A stretch of 64,000 bases of DNA, taken from Azolla caroliniana (taxonomy: Eukaryota; Polypodiophyta). Location: the NCBI GenBank assembly GCA_043228905.1, contig JBHGNT010000016.1, positions 15,314,001 to 15,378,000 of the forward strand, given 5' to 3'. The position numbers and the translations under genes were made by a program. Shown piece by piece: positions 11,740 through 22,400 of the stretch (positions are counted from its first letter, which is position 1; each line of letters begins with the position of its first letter). The notes below the pieces were generated by a model. That model searched no databases, was not told where the DNA came from, and saw only the letters and a list, made by a program, of their open reading frames with translations.

Positions 11740-12491
11740 TGTTGGGAGACAGGTCCCTCCGGATGGGAAGGGAGAAGAACAGTGCTAACGAACAAACTCC
11801 GGATGGGAAACGGTATGAGGAGTACCCGGCTACGGAGAGCCGGATGATACAGGCCCGGTGTGAACCGGATGAGTAGTACCCGGCTACGGAGAGCCGGATG
11901 ATACAGGCCCGGTGTGAACCGGATGAGTAGTACCCGGCTACGGAGAGCCGGATGGTGCAGGCCCGGTATGAACCGGATGAGGAGTACCCGGCTACGGAGA
12001 GCCGGATGGTGCAGAACCGGTATGAACCGGAGGAAGAGACATATTCGTAAATATGTTTCTGAGAGCCCATTGTGGCTACATTTGTAAATAGCCGAAAAGT
12101 CATATTAGTATAAATATGACTTAGGGCAAACTTTTAAGTTGTGGCTGTCATTTTCTTGTTGATGCAAGAAGAAGAAGAGAGAGCACGTAACATTGTACAG
12201 AGAGAGAGAGAGAAAGAGGTCGTTGCCTCTGTTGTAACCGCCGCCTGTGGCGAAGATCGTGAGCACGAGATCGTTGCCTCCGTGAACTCACTGTTTTGTA
12301 CATTCATACATAGTGACAGTTTGCAGCCTGTGGGCTGCCGTGGTTTTTCCCCCTAGTTTGGGGTTTTCCACGTTAACCTCCTGTGTACCATTTCTCTTCT
12401 TTGTGTCGTGTTCTATTTCCCATTTTCTGTGTATGAAAAGAATCTCGGTTGTGGCCGAGTCTTGCGCATAAGGAACGACAAGTTCCCATCA
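11740..12491 (+). repeat. 5' LTR of Copia 2
   Basis: 752 bp, TGTTGGGAGACAGG to ...TTCCCATCA. It contains four 54-bp tandem units in U3, a TATA-like GTATAAATATGAC near 12110, and a GA repeat near 12199. It is 114 bp longer than the 3' LTR because of one extra tandem unit plus about 60 bp after the leading CCTCCGGA. Confidence 0.95.
11826..12041 (+). repeat. Four 54-bp tandem repeats in Copia 2 U3
   Basis: Units start at 11826, 11880, 11934 and 11988. Each opens with the inverted repeat CCGGCTACGGAGAGCCGG (6-bp arms) and continues with a CCGGTRTGAACCGGATG segment. The 3' LTR has three units (16606, 16660, 16714). Related units occur in the Copia E LTRs. Their position upstream of the TATA-like box suggests enhancer-type repeats, which is inference. 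Confidence 0.85.
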
Positions 12492-12493
12492 AG

Positions 12494-12505
12494 TGGTATC
12501 AGAGC
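12494..12505 (+). other. Primer-binding site of Copia 2 (tRNA-Met)
   Basis: TGGTATCAGAGC two bases after the 5' LTR is the standard plant Copia site complementary to the 3' end of initiator tRNA-Met. Confidence 0.9.
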
Positions 12506-12520
12506 AAAACGACACAAAAA

Positions 12521-15500
12521 ATGGACGAATCGTTTGGCGGCATGTTCAAGCTCACCAGCTCCAACTATTCAGTGTGGAAGTCGAAGATGAGGGACATGCT
12601 CGTAGTTAAAGACCTCTAGCTGCCGGTTCAGTTCGGGGACAAGAGACCGGACAAAATCGACGCCGCGATATGGGAGGTGATGCACATGAAGACAATGGCG
12701 TACATACGGTGCTTCATCGACATGAGCCTATACAACAACTTCAATGAAGAGAGCAAGGCTCATGAGCTCTGGGAGAAGATCGGCATTATGTTCCAGAACA
12801 AAAATGTTGTCAATCAGGTGTCGGTATTCCAGAAGCTAGTAAGACTCCGGTACCAAGATGGCTCCAGCATGGCGGAGCACATGAATGCCTTCCAGGGGCT
12901 GATACACCAGACAACGTCATTGGAAGTACCTCTTGTCGACGAGGTACTAGCGCTACTCCTGCTCGGTTCCCTCCCAGATAGCTGGGAGACGTTGGTTGTC
13001 ACTTTGGGCAACGCCGGGCCGGAAGGAAAACGGTTATCCCTAGCAAGAGTAAAGTCGAGCTTGCTAGATGAGGAGGCGCGTCTGAAGGATAAAGATACGA
13101 GCTCCGACTCCAAAGCGCTCCTTACCGAATCGGAACGCGGAAGACAAAGAAACCGTAGTCCTCAGAACCGGGAGAAGTCGGGGACACGGTCAAAGTCAAG
13201 GGGGAGACCTACTTGCTTCTATTGCGGCAAGCCGGGACACTTCCAAAAGAACTGTCAGCATTTCCGTAAAGACAAGGAAACCGACGGTACCGATTCGAAG
13301 CAAACCCCGGACCGGAACGGTAAAGACCGGAGGGGGCCGGACCGGAAGGGAACAACGGCAATCGCGGCAAGTGAAGAAGAGTTGATGCTCATCACCGAGG
13401 AGAGTGAGATGAACCTTGCCGGCGACGAGATGACCTGGGTGGTAGACTCCGGAGCGTCGTTCCACCTTACCCCGGACCGGAAATGCTTCTCATCCTACTC
13501 AGCCGGTGACCACGGCTGTGTCTGGATGGGGAATGAAGGTACATGCCGAATTATCGGCATAGGAGACGTGTGGCTGTCAACACCAATAGGATGCAAGTTG
13601 CTGCTGAAGGATGTCCGACACGTTCCGGAGGTTCGTCTGAACCTGATATCAGCCGGTCGGCTAGATGATGAAGGCTACACGGGTAGCATCCGGAACGGTG
13701 TCATGAAGTTCAGCAAAGGGAGCCTGATTGTGGCTCGGGCCCGGAAGGTAAACACACTATACCTGATGAATGCCCGGTTATGTCCGGAAGAAGTGAACGT
13801 GGCATCCAACATTGCCGGTGAGCTGTGGCACAAGAGGCTGTGTCATATGAGCAAGAAGGGGATGAAGAGGCTTGCAGATGACAACCTCATTCCAGTGAAG
13901 ATCGTGCACTTGGAGAAGTGCACTAATTGTCTGGCCGGTAAGCAGAACCGGACCTCCTTTCGATCAAGGCCACCGATGACACGTAATGCACCACTGGAGT
14001 TGGTGCATACGGATGTGTGTCAAGTAGACACGAAGTCACATGCCGGAGCGCAGTACTTCGTGACGTTCATAGATGACCACAGTCGGAAGTTGTGGGCCAC
14101 ACCGTTGAAGACAAAGGATCAGGTGTTATCCGTCTTCAAAGAGCTCCACGCAAGAGTGGAAAGAGAAACCGGCCGGAAGCTGAAGACGGTTCGAGCAGAT
14201 AACAGAGGAGAGTACCGGGGGCAGTTCGAGGAGTACTGCCGCTCGAAGGGAATCCGGCTCGAATTTACCGTGCCGAAGACGCCGGAACTAAACGAACTGG
14301 CCGAGAGGATGAACCGGACCATAATGGAGAGGGTGCGGAGTATGCTAGCACATGCAAAACTACCCAAGAAGTTTTAGGCTGAGGCACTGTCGACGGCGAC
14401 ATATGTGATAAACAGATCACCCTCAGTACCCTTGGACGGAGACACGCCACAGAGAGTATGGACCGGTAAGGAAGTGTCCTACCGGCATCTGAAGGTGTTC
14501 GGGTGTCTCGCGTATGTGCATGTAGCAAAGGACCGGAGAGGGAAGTTAGATCCAAAGACCCGGCCATGCATATTCCTCGGTTACGGTGGCGATGAGTTCG
14601 GCTACCGAGTGTGGGACCCGGTCAACAAGAAGGTATTCCGGAGTCGAGATATTATCTTCATGGAGGACAAGACGCTCGCCGACTGGGAGTCGGAGAAGAA
14701 GATAATGAACTCTGAGTCGACCGGTAAGGATAGACTCTACGATGAGCAGACCCAACCGGTAAGAGACCGGTTAGCACTCAAGGAACTAGCCTGTTACGGT
14801 GAGGATACCGAATCGGCAGAAGAAGAGGTAGAGGAAGCTGAGACCGGAACCGGCCAAGACCCCGAATCGGATTCGGATGAAGAGCAAATGGAGGAGCCGG
14901 TTACCGAAGCCCGAAGACGGAGATATCCTCTCAGAGAGAGAAGGGCGCCCCGGAGATTTCCGGATGCAGAGCATGTTCTGCTAACCGATGAGGGGGAGCT
15001 GGAAAGCTTCGAAGAAGTGAAGGAAGACACCCACAGCCGAAAATGGTTAAGTGCCATGCAGGACGAGATGGATTCCCTGCATGAGAACCATACATACGAA
15101 TTGGTGGAGTTGCCGAAAGGAAAGCGGGCATCCCGAAACAAGTGGGTGTACAAGTTGAAACCGGGAGATGCCGGCAACCCCCCGAGATACAAAGCCAGGA
15201 TTGTGGTGAAGGGGTTCCAGCAGAAGAAGGGCGTGGACTTCGACGAGATATTTGCCCCGGTAGTAAAGATGACCTCCATCCGGACGGTGCTGAGTATAGC
15301 TGCAAGCATGGACCTCGAGGTAGAGCAGCTGTACGTGAAGACGGCATTCCTTCACGGCGACCTCGAAGAGGAGATCTACATGCAGCAACCGGAAGGATTT
15401 GTGGAGAAAGAGAAAGAGCACCTGGTATGCCGGTTGAAGAAGAGCCTATATGGACTGAAGCAGGCTCCCCGGCAATGGTATCGGAAGTTCGACTCCTTCA

Positions 15501-16567
15501 TGACCGATCAAGGGTACCACAAGATGCAGGCCGATCACTGCGTGTTTGTGAAGAAGTTCGAAGGAGGTGACTTCTTAATACTCCTCCTATACGTGGATGA
15601 CATGTTGATCGTCGGACGTGACCAAGTCAAAATATGGATGCTGAAGAAGGCTCTCAACCGGACCTTCTCAATGAAAGACTTGGGTTCGGCAAGACAGATG
15701 TTGGGGATGCACATCATCCGTAACCGGAAAGCGAAGCAATTATGGCTGTCACAGGAGAAGTACGTGACAAAGGTGCTTCACCGGTTCAACATGTCAGAAG
15801 CGAAACCGGTCGGATCGACACTTCCGGTAAACTGCAAGCTATCCGGTAAGCAAAGCCCGAGGACGAAAGCAGAGAAGGCGGATATGATGAAGATCCCATA
15901 TGCCTCTGTCGTCGGAAGCTTGATGTACGCAATGGTTTGTACTCGACCGGACATTGGATACGCAGTCGGAGTGGTGAGCCGGTTTATGAGCAATCCCGGC
16001 AAGGAGCACTGGAACGCGGTCAAGTGGATACTCCGGTATTTGAAGGGCACTTCAAATATGTGTCTCCGATTCGTCTCCGGAAAACCTCAACTGGACGGTT
16101 TCACCGATTCGGACATGTCGGTTGATGTGGATACCAGCCGATCTACATTCGAGTATGTGATGACATATGCAGGGGGAGCTGTTTCGTGGCAGTCGAGGCT
16201 GCAGAAGACGGTTGCATTGTCAACCACAGAGGCGGAGTACATGGCGGTTGTGGAAGCCGGCAAGGAAATATTATGGATGAAGGACTTCATCGGAGAGCTC
16301 GGTATACGGCAAGAGGAATACCGACTCTATTGCGACAGTCAAAGTGCCATCCACCTTGCTAAAAATGCGGCCTACCATTCCCGGACGAAGCATATCCAGC
16401 GGAGGCATCACTGGATCCGGGAAAGAGTAGATGACCAGGAGTTCGCACTGATGAAGATCCACACGGCCGAGAACGGGTCAGATATGCTGACCAAAGTGCT
16501 GACACCCGACAAGCTGGATGCATGCCGGAAGAGAATCGGACTGGTAAGACACCCCATGCCGGAGTGA
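12521..16567 (+). pseudogene. Copia 2 gag-pol polyprotein with two amber stops
   Basis: One frame of 1349 codons runs from ATG 12521 to TGA 16565. It is broken only by TAG at 12617 and TAG at 14375, both where sister copies read TGG (Trp). Domains: gag from residue 1, zinc knuckle CFYCGKPGHFQKNC, protease VVDSGASFHLT, integrase zinc segment LWHKRLCHMS, integrase core (VHTDVCQ, FIDDHSRK, ADNRGEY, LAERMNRT), RT with LYGLKQAPRQW and LLLYVDDMLIVG, and RNase H with YCDSQSAIHL and HSRTKHIQ. Catalytic motifs are largely kept. The element probably cannot make full Gag-Pol without readthrough. Sense codons in the sister copies argue that the stops are decay, not programmed recoding. Confidence 0.9.
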
Positions 16568-16577
16568 AGGGGGAGTT
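16568..16577 (+). other. Polypurine tract of Copia 2
   Basis: AGGGGGAG followed by TT lies directly between the pol stop codon and the 3' LTR. It is the plus-strand primer of reverse transcription. Confidence 0.85.
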
Positions 16578-17215
16578 TGTTGGGAGACAGGTCCCTCCGG
16601 AGTACCCGGCTACGGAGAGCCAGATGATACAGGACCGGTGTGAACCGGATGAATAGTACCCGGCTACGGAGAGCCGGATGATACAGGCCCGGTGTGAACC
16701 GGATGAGTAGTACCCGGCTACGGAGAGCCGGATGGTGCAGAACCGGTATGAACCGGAGGAAGAGACATATTCGTAAATATGTTTTTGAGAGCCCATTGTG
16801 GCTACATTTGTAAATAGCCGAAAAGTCATATTAGTATAAATATGACTTATGGCAAACTTTTAAGTTGTGGCTGTCATTTTCTTGTTGATGCAAGAAGAAG
16901 AAGAGAGAGCACGTAACGTTGTACAGAGAGAGAGAGAAAGAGTTCGTTGCCTCTGTTGTAACCGCCGCCTGTGGCGAAGATCGTGAGCACGAGGTCGTTG
17001 CCTCCGTGAACTCACTGTTTTGTACATTCATACATAGTGACAGTTTGCAGCCTGTGGGCTGCCGTGGTTTTTCCCCCTAGTTTGGGGTTTTCCACGTTAA
17101 CCTCATGTGTACCATTTCTCTTCTTTGTGTCGTGTTCTATTTCCCATTTTCTGTGTATGAAAAGAATCTCGGTTGTGGCCGAGTCTTGCGCATAAGGAAC
17201 GACAAGTTCCCGTCA
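16578..17215 (+). repeat. 3' LTR of Copia 2
   Basis: 638 bp, TGTTGGGAGACAGG to ...TTCCCGTCA, followed by the target duplication GAATA. It has three 54-bp units against four in the 5' LTR, and the sequence between CCTCCGGA and the first unit is deleted. Confidence 0.95.
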
Positions 17216-17660
17216 GAATATATCATTTGTCATGTGTTGGAAGACTATTGGAGCATTAGTGAGGCCGAATGTCATGACCGTATACTCGAAGTGCCCATAT
17301 CTGGTATGAAACGTCGTCTTCCATTCATCTCCTCGTCGGATCTGTACGAGGTTATACGCTCCTCATAAGTCGATCTTTGTGAAGAACCTTGCACCATTGA
17401 TCCGTTCTAAAAGACTTGAGATAAGGGGAAGTGCATACCTATTCCTAATGGTGACTTTATTCAATCCATAATAATCGATGACGAGAGGAAGTGATCCATC
17501 CTTTTTCTTGACGAAGAAAATGGGTGCGTCGGCTGGAGATTTCGAATGTCGAATGAAACCATTTGCTAAATTCTCCTCTATATAGGCTCGAAGCACTTCT
17601 AGCTCGGTTGGTGAAAAATTGTAGATCAGTCCTCATGGAGGCTCTTTTCCCGGTTGTAAA
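17216..17660 (-). pseudogene. Gypsy A RT N-terminal half (broken)
   Basis: In the minus sense, 17363-17596 reads LANGFIRHSKSPADAPIFFV, KKKDGSLPLVIDYYGLNKVT and RNRYALPLISSLLERI. These are the fingers and palm of Gypsy RT before the catalytic YLDD, which lies on the other side of the Copia insertion. The repeated GAATA at 17216-17220 is the target duplication. Confidence 0.85.
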
Positions 17661-18310
17661 TCGATGGGGCAATCATACGGTCGATGGTGAGGAAGCGAAT
17701 TAGCTCTTACTTTATCGAACACATCGGCATAATGACGATACTTCTCTAGAAGTTGAACAATGAACTCCTCTTTATTTATACTGGAGGGGTTTACTGATAT
17801 TGCGAAGAGAAACATTTCTTCCTTGCGTCCTTCCTCACGCAACTGATGTAGCGAAATGGTTGCAATCTTATGAGTAGATCCTCGGGCTTGTCGACACCGT
17901 ATTTCTCTTGTTCTCCAATCTATGGCTGGGTTATGTAATTCGAACCATGGTAATCCCAAAACAATGGGATGTTCTAGGATACTAATTATATTAAATGACA
18001 CTACACACGCTAAGTTATCTAGGACAATATTAACGGGTTCTGACTCTTGTATAATATTCCCGGAAGCAATGGGACAACCATCAATGACTACTATAGAGGT
18101 TGGACATGGGAGTTTCTTTAGGGATATTTGATGAGCTTGGGCAAAATTCCTATCCATGAAGCAAGAGTTGGCTCCGGAATCTAAGAGTGCTAAGACATGT
18201 ACTAGAGGAGTACTTTTAGTACTAACCATTACTTGAGCTAAGAACACATTGCTAACTTGATTAGAGGAAATGGAACCACTAATGGGTTGCACAGATCTAG
18301 GGTTGTCCAA
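17661..18310 (-). pseudogene. Gypsy A aspartic protease region
   Basis: The minus frame 17633-18310 contains ALLDSGANSCFMDRNFAQ with the aspartic protease D-S-G motif, then ISILEHPIVLGLPWFELHNP, the typical flap and ILG-like end of Gypsy proteases. The active-site motif is intact in this copy, unlike in copy B, where it is mutated. Confidence 0.85.
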
Positions 18311-18336
18311 CCAAACGGCTCCTATTTTGGCTGAAC

Positions 18337-19479
18337 TTAATCGTTTAACTCTTCTTCTAGTTGACTAAGGATTTCAAATTTGTTTGAAAGGCTTGGGCTA
18401 TTCGGAATATCAGACAAACATAGAGAAATAGACTCGAGTTTAGTATTATTAGTACTAGCGGTTATTTGATTTACCTGCCTTTTTAGCCGATGGGGGCAGT
18501 TCACTGCAATATGCCCTAGTCCACCGCAATAAAGACATAATTGATTTGCCCTATGTTGCTGCTTTTCTTCTTCCGATAGTGGTCCGCGACAACGTGTGGT
18601 GTCGATTTCCATTGGAGTCGAAGTATTTGTTGGAGACGTATTGAATGACTCCCTTGGGAAAGGCTTTGCTATGATTGAAGCATAGGTGGGCTCTGATCTT
18701 GTCCTTGGCATTTGGAACTAACATTCCGAATGTCATTCGAAGAGGCGATTATCGCATCGCACCGCACGATTGATTGCTTCTGTCAATGACTTTGGCTCCT
18801 CAGGGAAAGTTAAGGGTAAATCTTTAACATCATTACGTAGGACAAAACGAAATTGCTCCATTAGTGTCTGGTCATCCTAGGGAATATCGGTGGCGAGAAG
18901 ACAGAAATCTGCAGCATAAGCCGAGGCCGGCCGCTCACCTTGGCACAACCTTCGGATTTTGTTGATTGTTGTTCTAACACCGTCGGTATCTCCAAAACAT
19001 GTTTTAAACTCAGTAATAAACTCTTCGAAATTATTTAACAAGGGAGAGCTTTTTTCTAACAGGGGGGCGAACCATGCCAAAGCCGTGCCACTAAGTAGAG
19101 TGCCTACTAGTCCCACTTGTGATGCATCGATGGGATATCGAGAAGGATGCATTTGAATGACTAATCATATCTGATTAAGGAATCCTCTAAACTGCGATCG
19201 CGTTCCATCGAATTTCATGGCAAGGCCAATCTTGGGTTCTTTATGAATCCCTTGTGTACTGGGTCCTTGGTGTTGCATCACTACTAAGGTTGCTTCGAGT
19301 TGTTGCACGCGTACCACTAGTTCCCCATGTTGTTGTTGCATATGCTGCTTTTCTAAGGAGATTTGTTGAAGATTCCCCAACAACCATTGATTTTCTTGTT
19401 CCAAAGCAAGGAACTTCTCTTTCAAGCATTGCAGCTCTGAGAAAACAGATTGATATTCTTGAGCGCTAACAGTGGCCAT
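18337..19479 (-). pseudogene. Gypsy A gag (broken)
   Basis: The start codon at 19479 begins MATVSAQEYQSVFSELQC, followed by a coiled-coil segment, a capsid-like region (LVGTLLSGTALAWFAPLLE, 18877-19152), and a single zinc knuckle LCLYCGGLGHIAVNCPHR (18337-18711). At least two stops and one frameshift break the frame. The gag of element B is alignable throughout. Confidence 0.85.
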
Positions 19480-19564
19480 AGTATGAGAGAAAACAGGAAT
19501 AAGAGATTAGTATGAAGGGAGGGAGAAGTAAGAAGATAAAGGAAGAGAATGAAAGAGATGAAAA

Positions 19565-19576
19565 AATCGGTTCAAA
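19565..19576 (-). other. Candidate self-priming site of Gypsy A
   Basis: Read on the minus strand, the first bases after the 5' LTR are GT followed by TTGAACCGATTT. This is the exact reverse complement of AAATCGGTTCAA in the same LTR (19803-19814). No TGG, the usual start of a tRNA primer-binding site, follows the LTR. See element B for the same arrangement. Confidence 0.55.
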
Positions 19577-19577
19577 C

Positions 19578-20025
19578 TGTCGGGAGTAGTACTAAGACAG
19601 AGAAGTACTGTTAGGAACAGTACTAAAACAAAGAAGGAATTAGTACTAAAAGATGAGGATTAGTACTAAGGGAGGTGTAGAACTCTTGAGAGAAGGAATG
19701 AGTGAGTGAGTGAGTGAGTGAGAGAGAGAATGAGGATAACAAAAGATATATATATTATGTTAAGGGAATATACAATAGTAGCTAGGAGGCTTAAGACTAG
19801 CGTTGAACCGATTTGGTTCGAAATAATGCCTTGTGCCTCCTTTTATAGTGTTCTCAAGAGTACTCCTGAAGTTTCTAGAATGTTCCAAAGAAATCTAAAA
19901 TATACATCAATTTTCTATAGTAAAACTTAAATGAAAATAATATATTTCGTATTACAAAACATAGCCTAATGGTAAGAGCTCGACTAACATAAGGTCATGG
20001 GTTCGAGTCTTGCCATATCATGACA
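19578..20025 (-). repeat. 5' LTR of Gypsy A
   Basis: It runs from TGTCATGATATGG (20025, minus sense) to ...CCCGACA (19578), 448 bp. It has a TATA box (CACTATAAAAGG, first T of TATA at 19847) and the AAATCGGTTCAA segment starting 33 nt downstream. The U5 part contains GAGT-type short repeats near 19700. Its start also shows tRNA-like A-box and B-box motifs on the opposite (plus) strand. Confidence 0.85.
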
Positions 20026-21230
20026 GAATCTAGGGAAAACTAAAGTCCTTATCTTCCACACATCGGCCCAAGTTAGAGCTAAGTGTCACCTAACTATCTC
20101 CTATAGCCCAGTTGAGGTGGTTGGATCATATGTCTATCTGGAGTCACTTTCAGTGCCCGCTCAGATAAATTTTCGATGACACAAGCAGCGAAGGATAGAC
20201 TTACAAGAGGACATGCATCCCTCTCACTCCTCGAGAGACAATGCCATCAAGCATACTTTCAAGAGCGCTAGTGACTCCCTCCCTCATGTATGCATCAGTG
20301 GTTTGGGCTCCAGGACTACCATCTTTCATGTGGACGCAATTAGAGAGACCATTATTGATAATGTTATCACGACAACTCCGAAGCAAATCGACAGTACCAC
20401 ATGACATTATTAGGGCTGAATTCACTTTACCCCCCGATGTTAGTAGAGACATTTTTTTAACTTGTAGTCTTTATCCACAAGATACATAGCCAACCACATG
20501 ATAGAATATCCCATTTAGCCTTTAGTGATGTATGAGTCCGGCTATACTAGCTCATGGTATGGCATGATAGTGAGTTGGCTTCTTGCGAACAGTCTAGACA
20601 TTAATAACCTCCCTCCCCTTAGGTACAACCACGCGCTTGATAACACTTTAATCTCTCATGAGGACCGCAATAAAGTAATACACCAAGAAATATGGCAAAT
20701 TTACACTTGGTATAAATGGATCACCCCACTATAGTCACTCCTATATAAAATGGTGTACTATAAGGAACACTTCATGCACTTCTCTAAGTTAGGTTTTATT
20801 ACGCGGCCAAAATATCTAAATGTATTCTAACCACATGCACTAAGGGTTGCCATTGGACAACTTAGAATATCATCTCACCAACTGGAGATTGAGAATGGTC
20901 GTACTAATGGAGTCCGTAGGGAGGAAAGGATATGTAGCTTATGCCACATAGAGATAGAGGATGAGTACCACTTTACATGCAAGTGTCCCACCTACGCCAA
21001 GATAAGGGCATCAATTCTAATACCATTATCTACTAAGGCATCCTTAATTAAAAGACCTTTAATGGTTACCGAAATAGTGGGTCGAATATCCGTTCGATCT
21101 TTCACTTGCACAATCTTCGCACAATGTAATGTCTTTATACGTTGTTGTATACTTGATACACGTCCCTACTCCTTTTTTAGTGATGGAGAAAGTTGAAGAA
21201 ATTGTGGCCAAGTGATGCAAGGTCCACTAG
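20026..21230 (+). pseudogene. LINE-like reverse transcriptase C-terminal remnant
   Basis: Broken plus-strand frames resemble the end of a non-LTR element ORF2: 20241-20489 (LMYASVVWAPGLPSF, RSKSTVPHDIIRAEFTLPPD) and about 20830-21100 (LRISSHQLEIENGR, then ICSLCHIEIEDEYHF and CKCPTY, a C-X2-C...H...C cluster). Gypsy A inserted at its left edge. No endonuclease or catalytic YxDD segment is visible. A related fragment lies in the Gypsy B 5' LTR (56060-56805). The lineage is not assigned. Confidence 0.5.
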
Positions 21231-21233
21231 AGA

Positions 21234-22400
21234 TTAGCTCTTGCTTGAGAGCAAATGGTTCCACACCTTTCCCCATTGGCATATCATCAATTTTAATCTT
21301 TCTTCACGGATGTTTCTTTCTAGGTCCATCCTCCAAGTTAGTCTCATTGGCCTTCTTCTTTTATTGAGAGTTACTAGACTCTCCTTCCAACTCTTTATTT
21401 TTATGTGATAGTCAATCAGATTTACCTTAGGGGTAATTGTTGGAATTTGCACTAAAGTACTTTCCCCTCCTACCACATGGTTGTTGAGTTGGTGAAAGTT
21501 GTTTCTAGTGTTGTTTTGATTACTCTGAAATTGATCCATGCCTTGACCCCAATCACCTTGTTGTCGTGAAGGACATCGTGTAGATATATGTCCCTCAACA
21601 CCACATGTGTAGCACACAATCACTCTCCTTTGCCTTGGAGCATCTCGAATTTGACTTACATTAACATTTGCTTGCATGTTTTGTATTTTTCGAGTAATTT
21701 CATTGAGACATTGATTTACTTGCTCCGAGAAACCTCCTTCCACCTTAGGTTGAGTAGCTTCTTGCATCACCAAAACATTAGGTTGATATGTCGTAAAAAC
21801 ATTACAGAATACTTGATCTCCATACACAATTGGTGATTGTTGAAGAATAGGATATTTAAATGTTGCAACCATTGAATCCATTCACGCTTGTAGAACTTGC
21901 TTTTGTCTATTGTAGGCTTGACAAGTTTGGATAAGTGCTTGGAAAGTTGTAGGATCCTTTAGATTTTCCTCCAACGCAAAGTGTGGACTTAATCCCGCTT
22001 TGAAGGCGGTCCACCTTAAACCATTCATCCTCCATTCCACCACATAGTCGAATACACGTATTGTAGAGGTTAATAAATTCCCTCTCATAATCGATATACT
22101 CCATTGTTGTTGACATTCGTAAACGAAAGAGTTCCTCTCGCACTTCCCTCACATTTCGGCATCGAATATACTTAGCTTTAAATTGTTTTACCAATAGTTT
22201 GTAATTCAATTGTTGGTTTGGTAGCAAGGACTCATACCAATCCCTTGCCATCCATAAAAAGTAGCCACCAATAGAGGAAGCTTCTCAAAATCCATCGTTT
22301 TCCCTCTTGATATTGCATGATGTTCAAAGGCGGACAAGAAAGCACCCGCATCTTGGACCCCATCACCTGCAAAGGCAAACTAAAAAGCCGTATTGGCTAA
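21234..22400 (-). pseudogene. Gypsy gag remnant of a second lineage
   Basis: In the minus sense, 21907-22251 reads ARDWYESLLPNQQLNYKLL and VKQFKAKYI, the retrotransposon gag (capsid) core. 21234-21881 includes CYTCGVEGHISTRCPSRQ, a CX2CX4HX4C zinc knuckle. A stop between the frames near 21882 and a frame change show decay. No protease or RT follows on this side. It may belong to the same old element as the RT remnant at 8114-9030, but this is not shown. Confidence 0.65.

Larger units (their letters stand above)
11740..17215 (+). mobile_element. Copia family-1 copy 2, nearly intact
   Basis: This is a complete Ty1/Copia element: 5' LTR 11740-12491, tRNA-Met primer site 12494-12505, one gag-pol frame 12521-16567, polypurine tract, 3' LTR 16578-17215. 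It is flanked by a 5-bp duplication GAATA (11735-11739 and 17216-17220). It sits inside the RT of Gypsy A. The uninterrupted target is seen in Gypsy B near 59274. The LTRs differ by roughly eight substitutions over about 600 aligned bases by eye, so insertion was fairly recent. Confidence 0.95.
9031..20025 (-). mobile_element. Gypsy chromovirus A (minus strand), split by Copia 2
   Basis: This is a Ty3/Gypsy element read on the minus strand: 5' LTR 19578-20025, gag, protease, RT, RNase H, integrase with chromodomain, then a truncated 3' LTR (9031-9280). It is paralogous along its whole length to element B (55756-62159). The Copia element 11740-17215 interrupts its RT, and removing that element and one GAATA restores collinearity with B. 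All coding parts carry stops and frameshifts. The 3' LTR lacks its R/U5 end, so the outer target duplication is lost. Confidence 0.9.

Noticed and set aside
11826-12041. CRISPR-like array (regular 54-bp repeats)
   Set aside because: The repeats are directly adjacent without spacers and sit in an LTR of a plant retrotransposon.
12617-14377. Programmed stop-codon readthrough in Copia 2
   Set aside because: Sister copies have TGG at both places, so the two TAG codons are better explained as point mutations.
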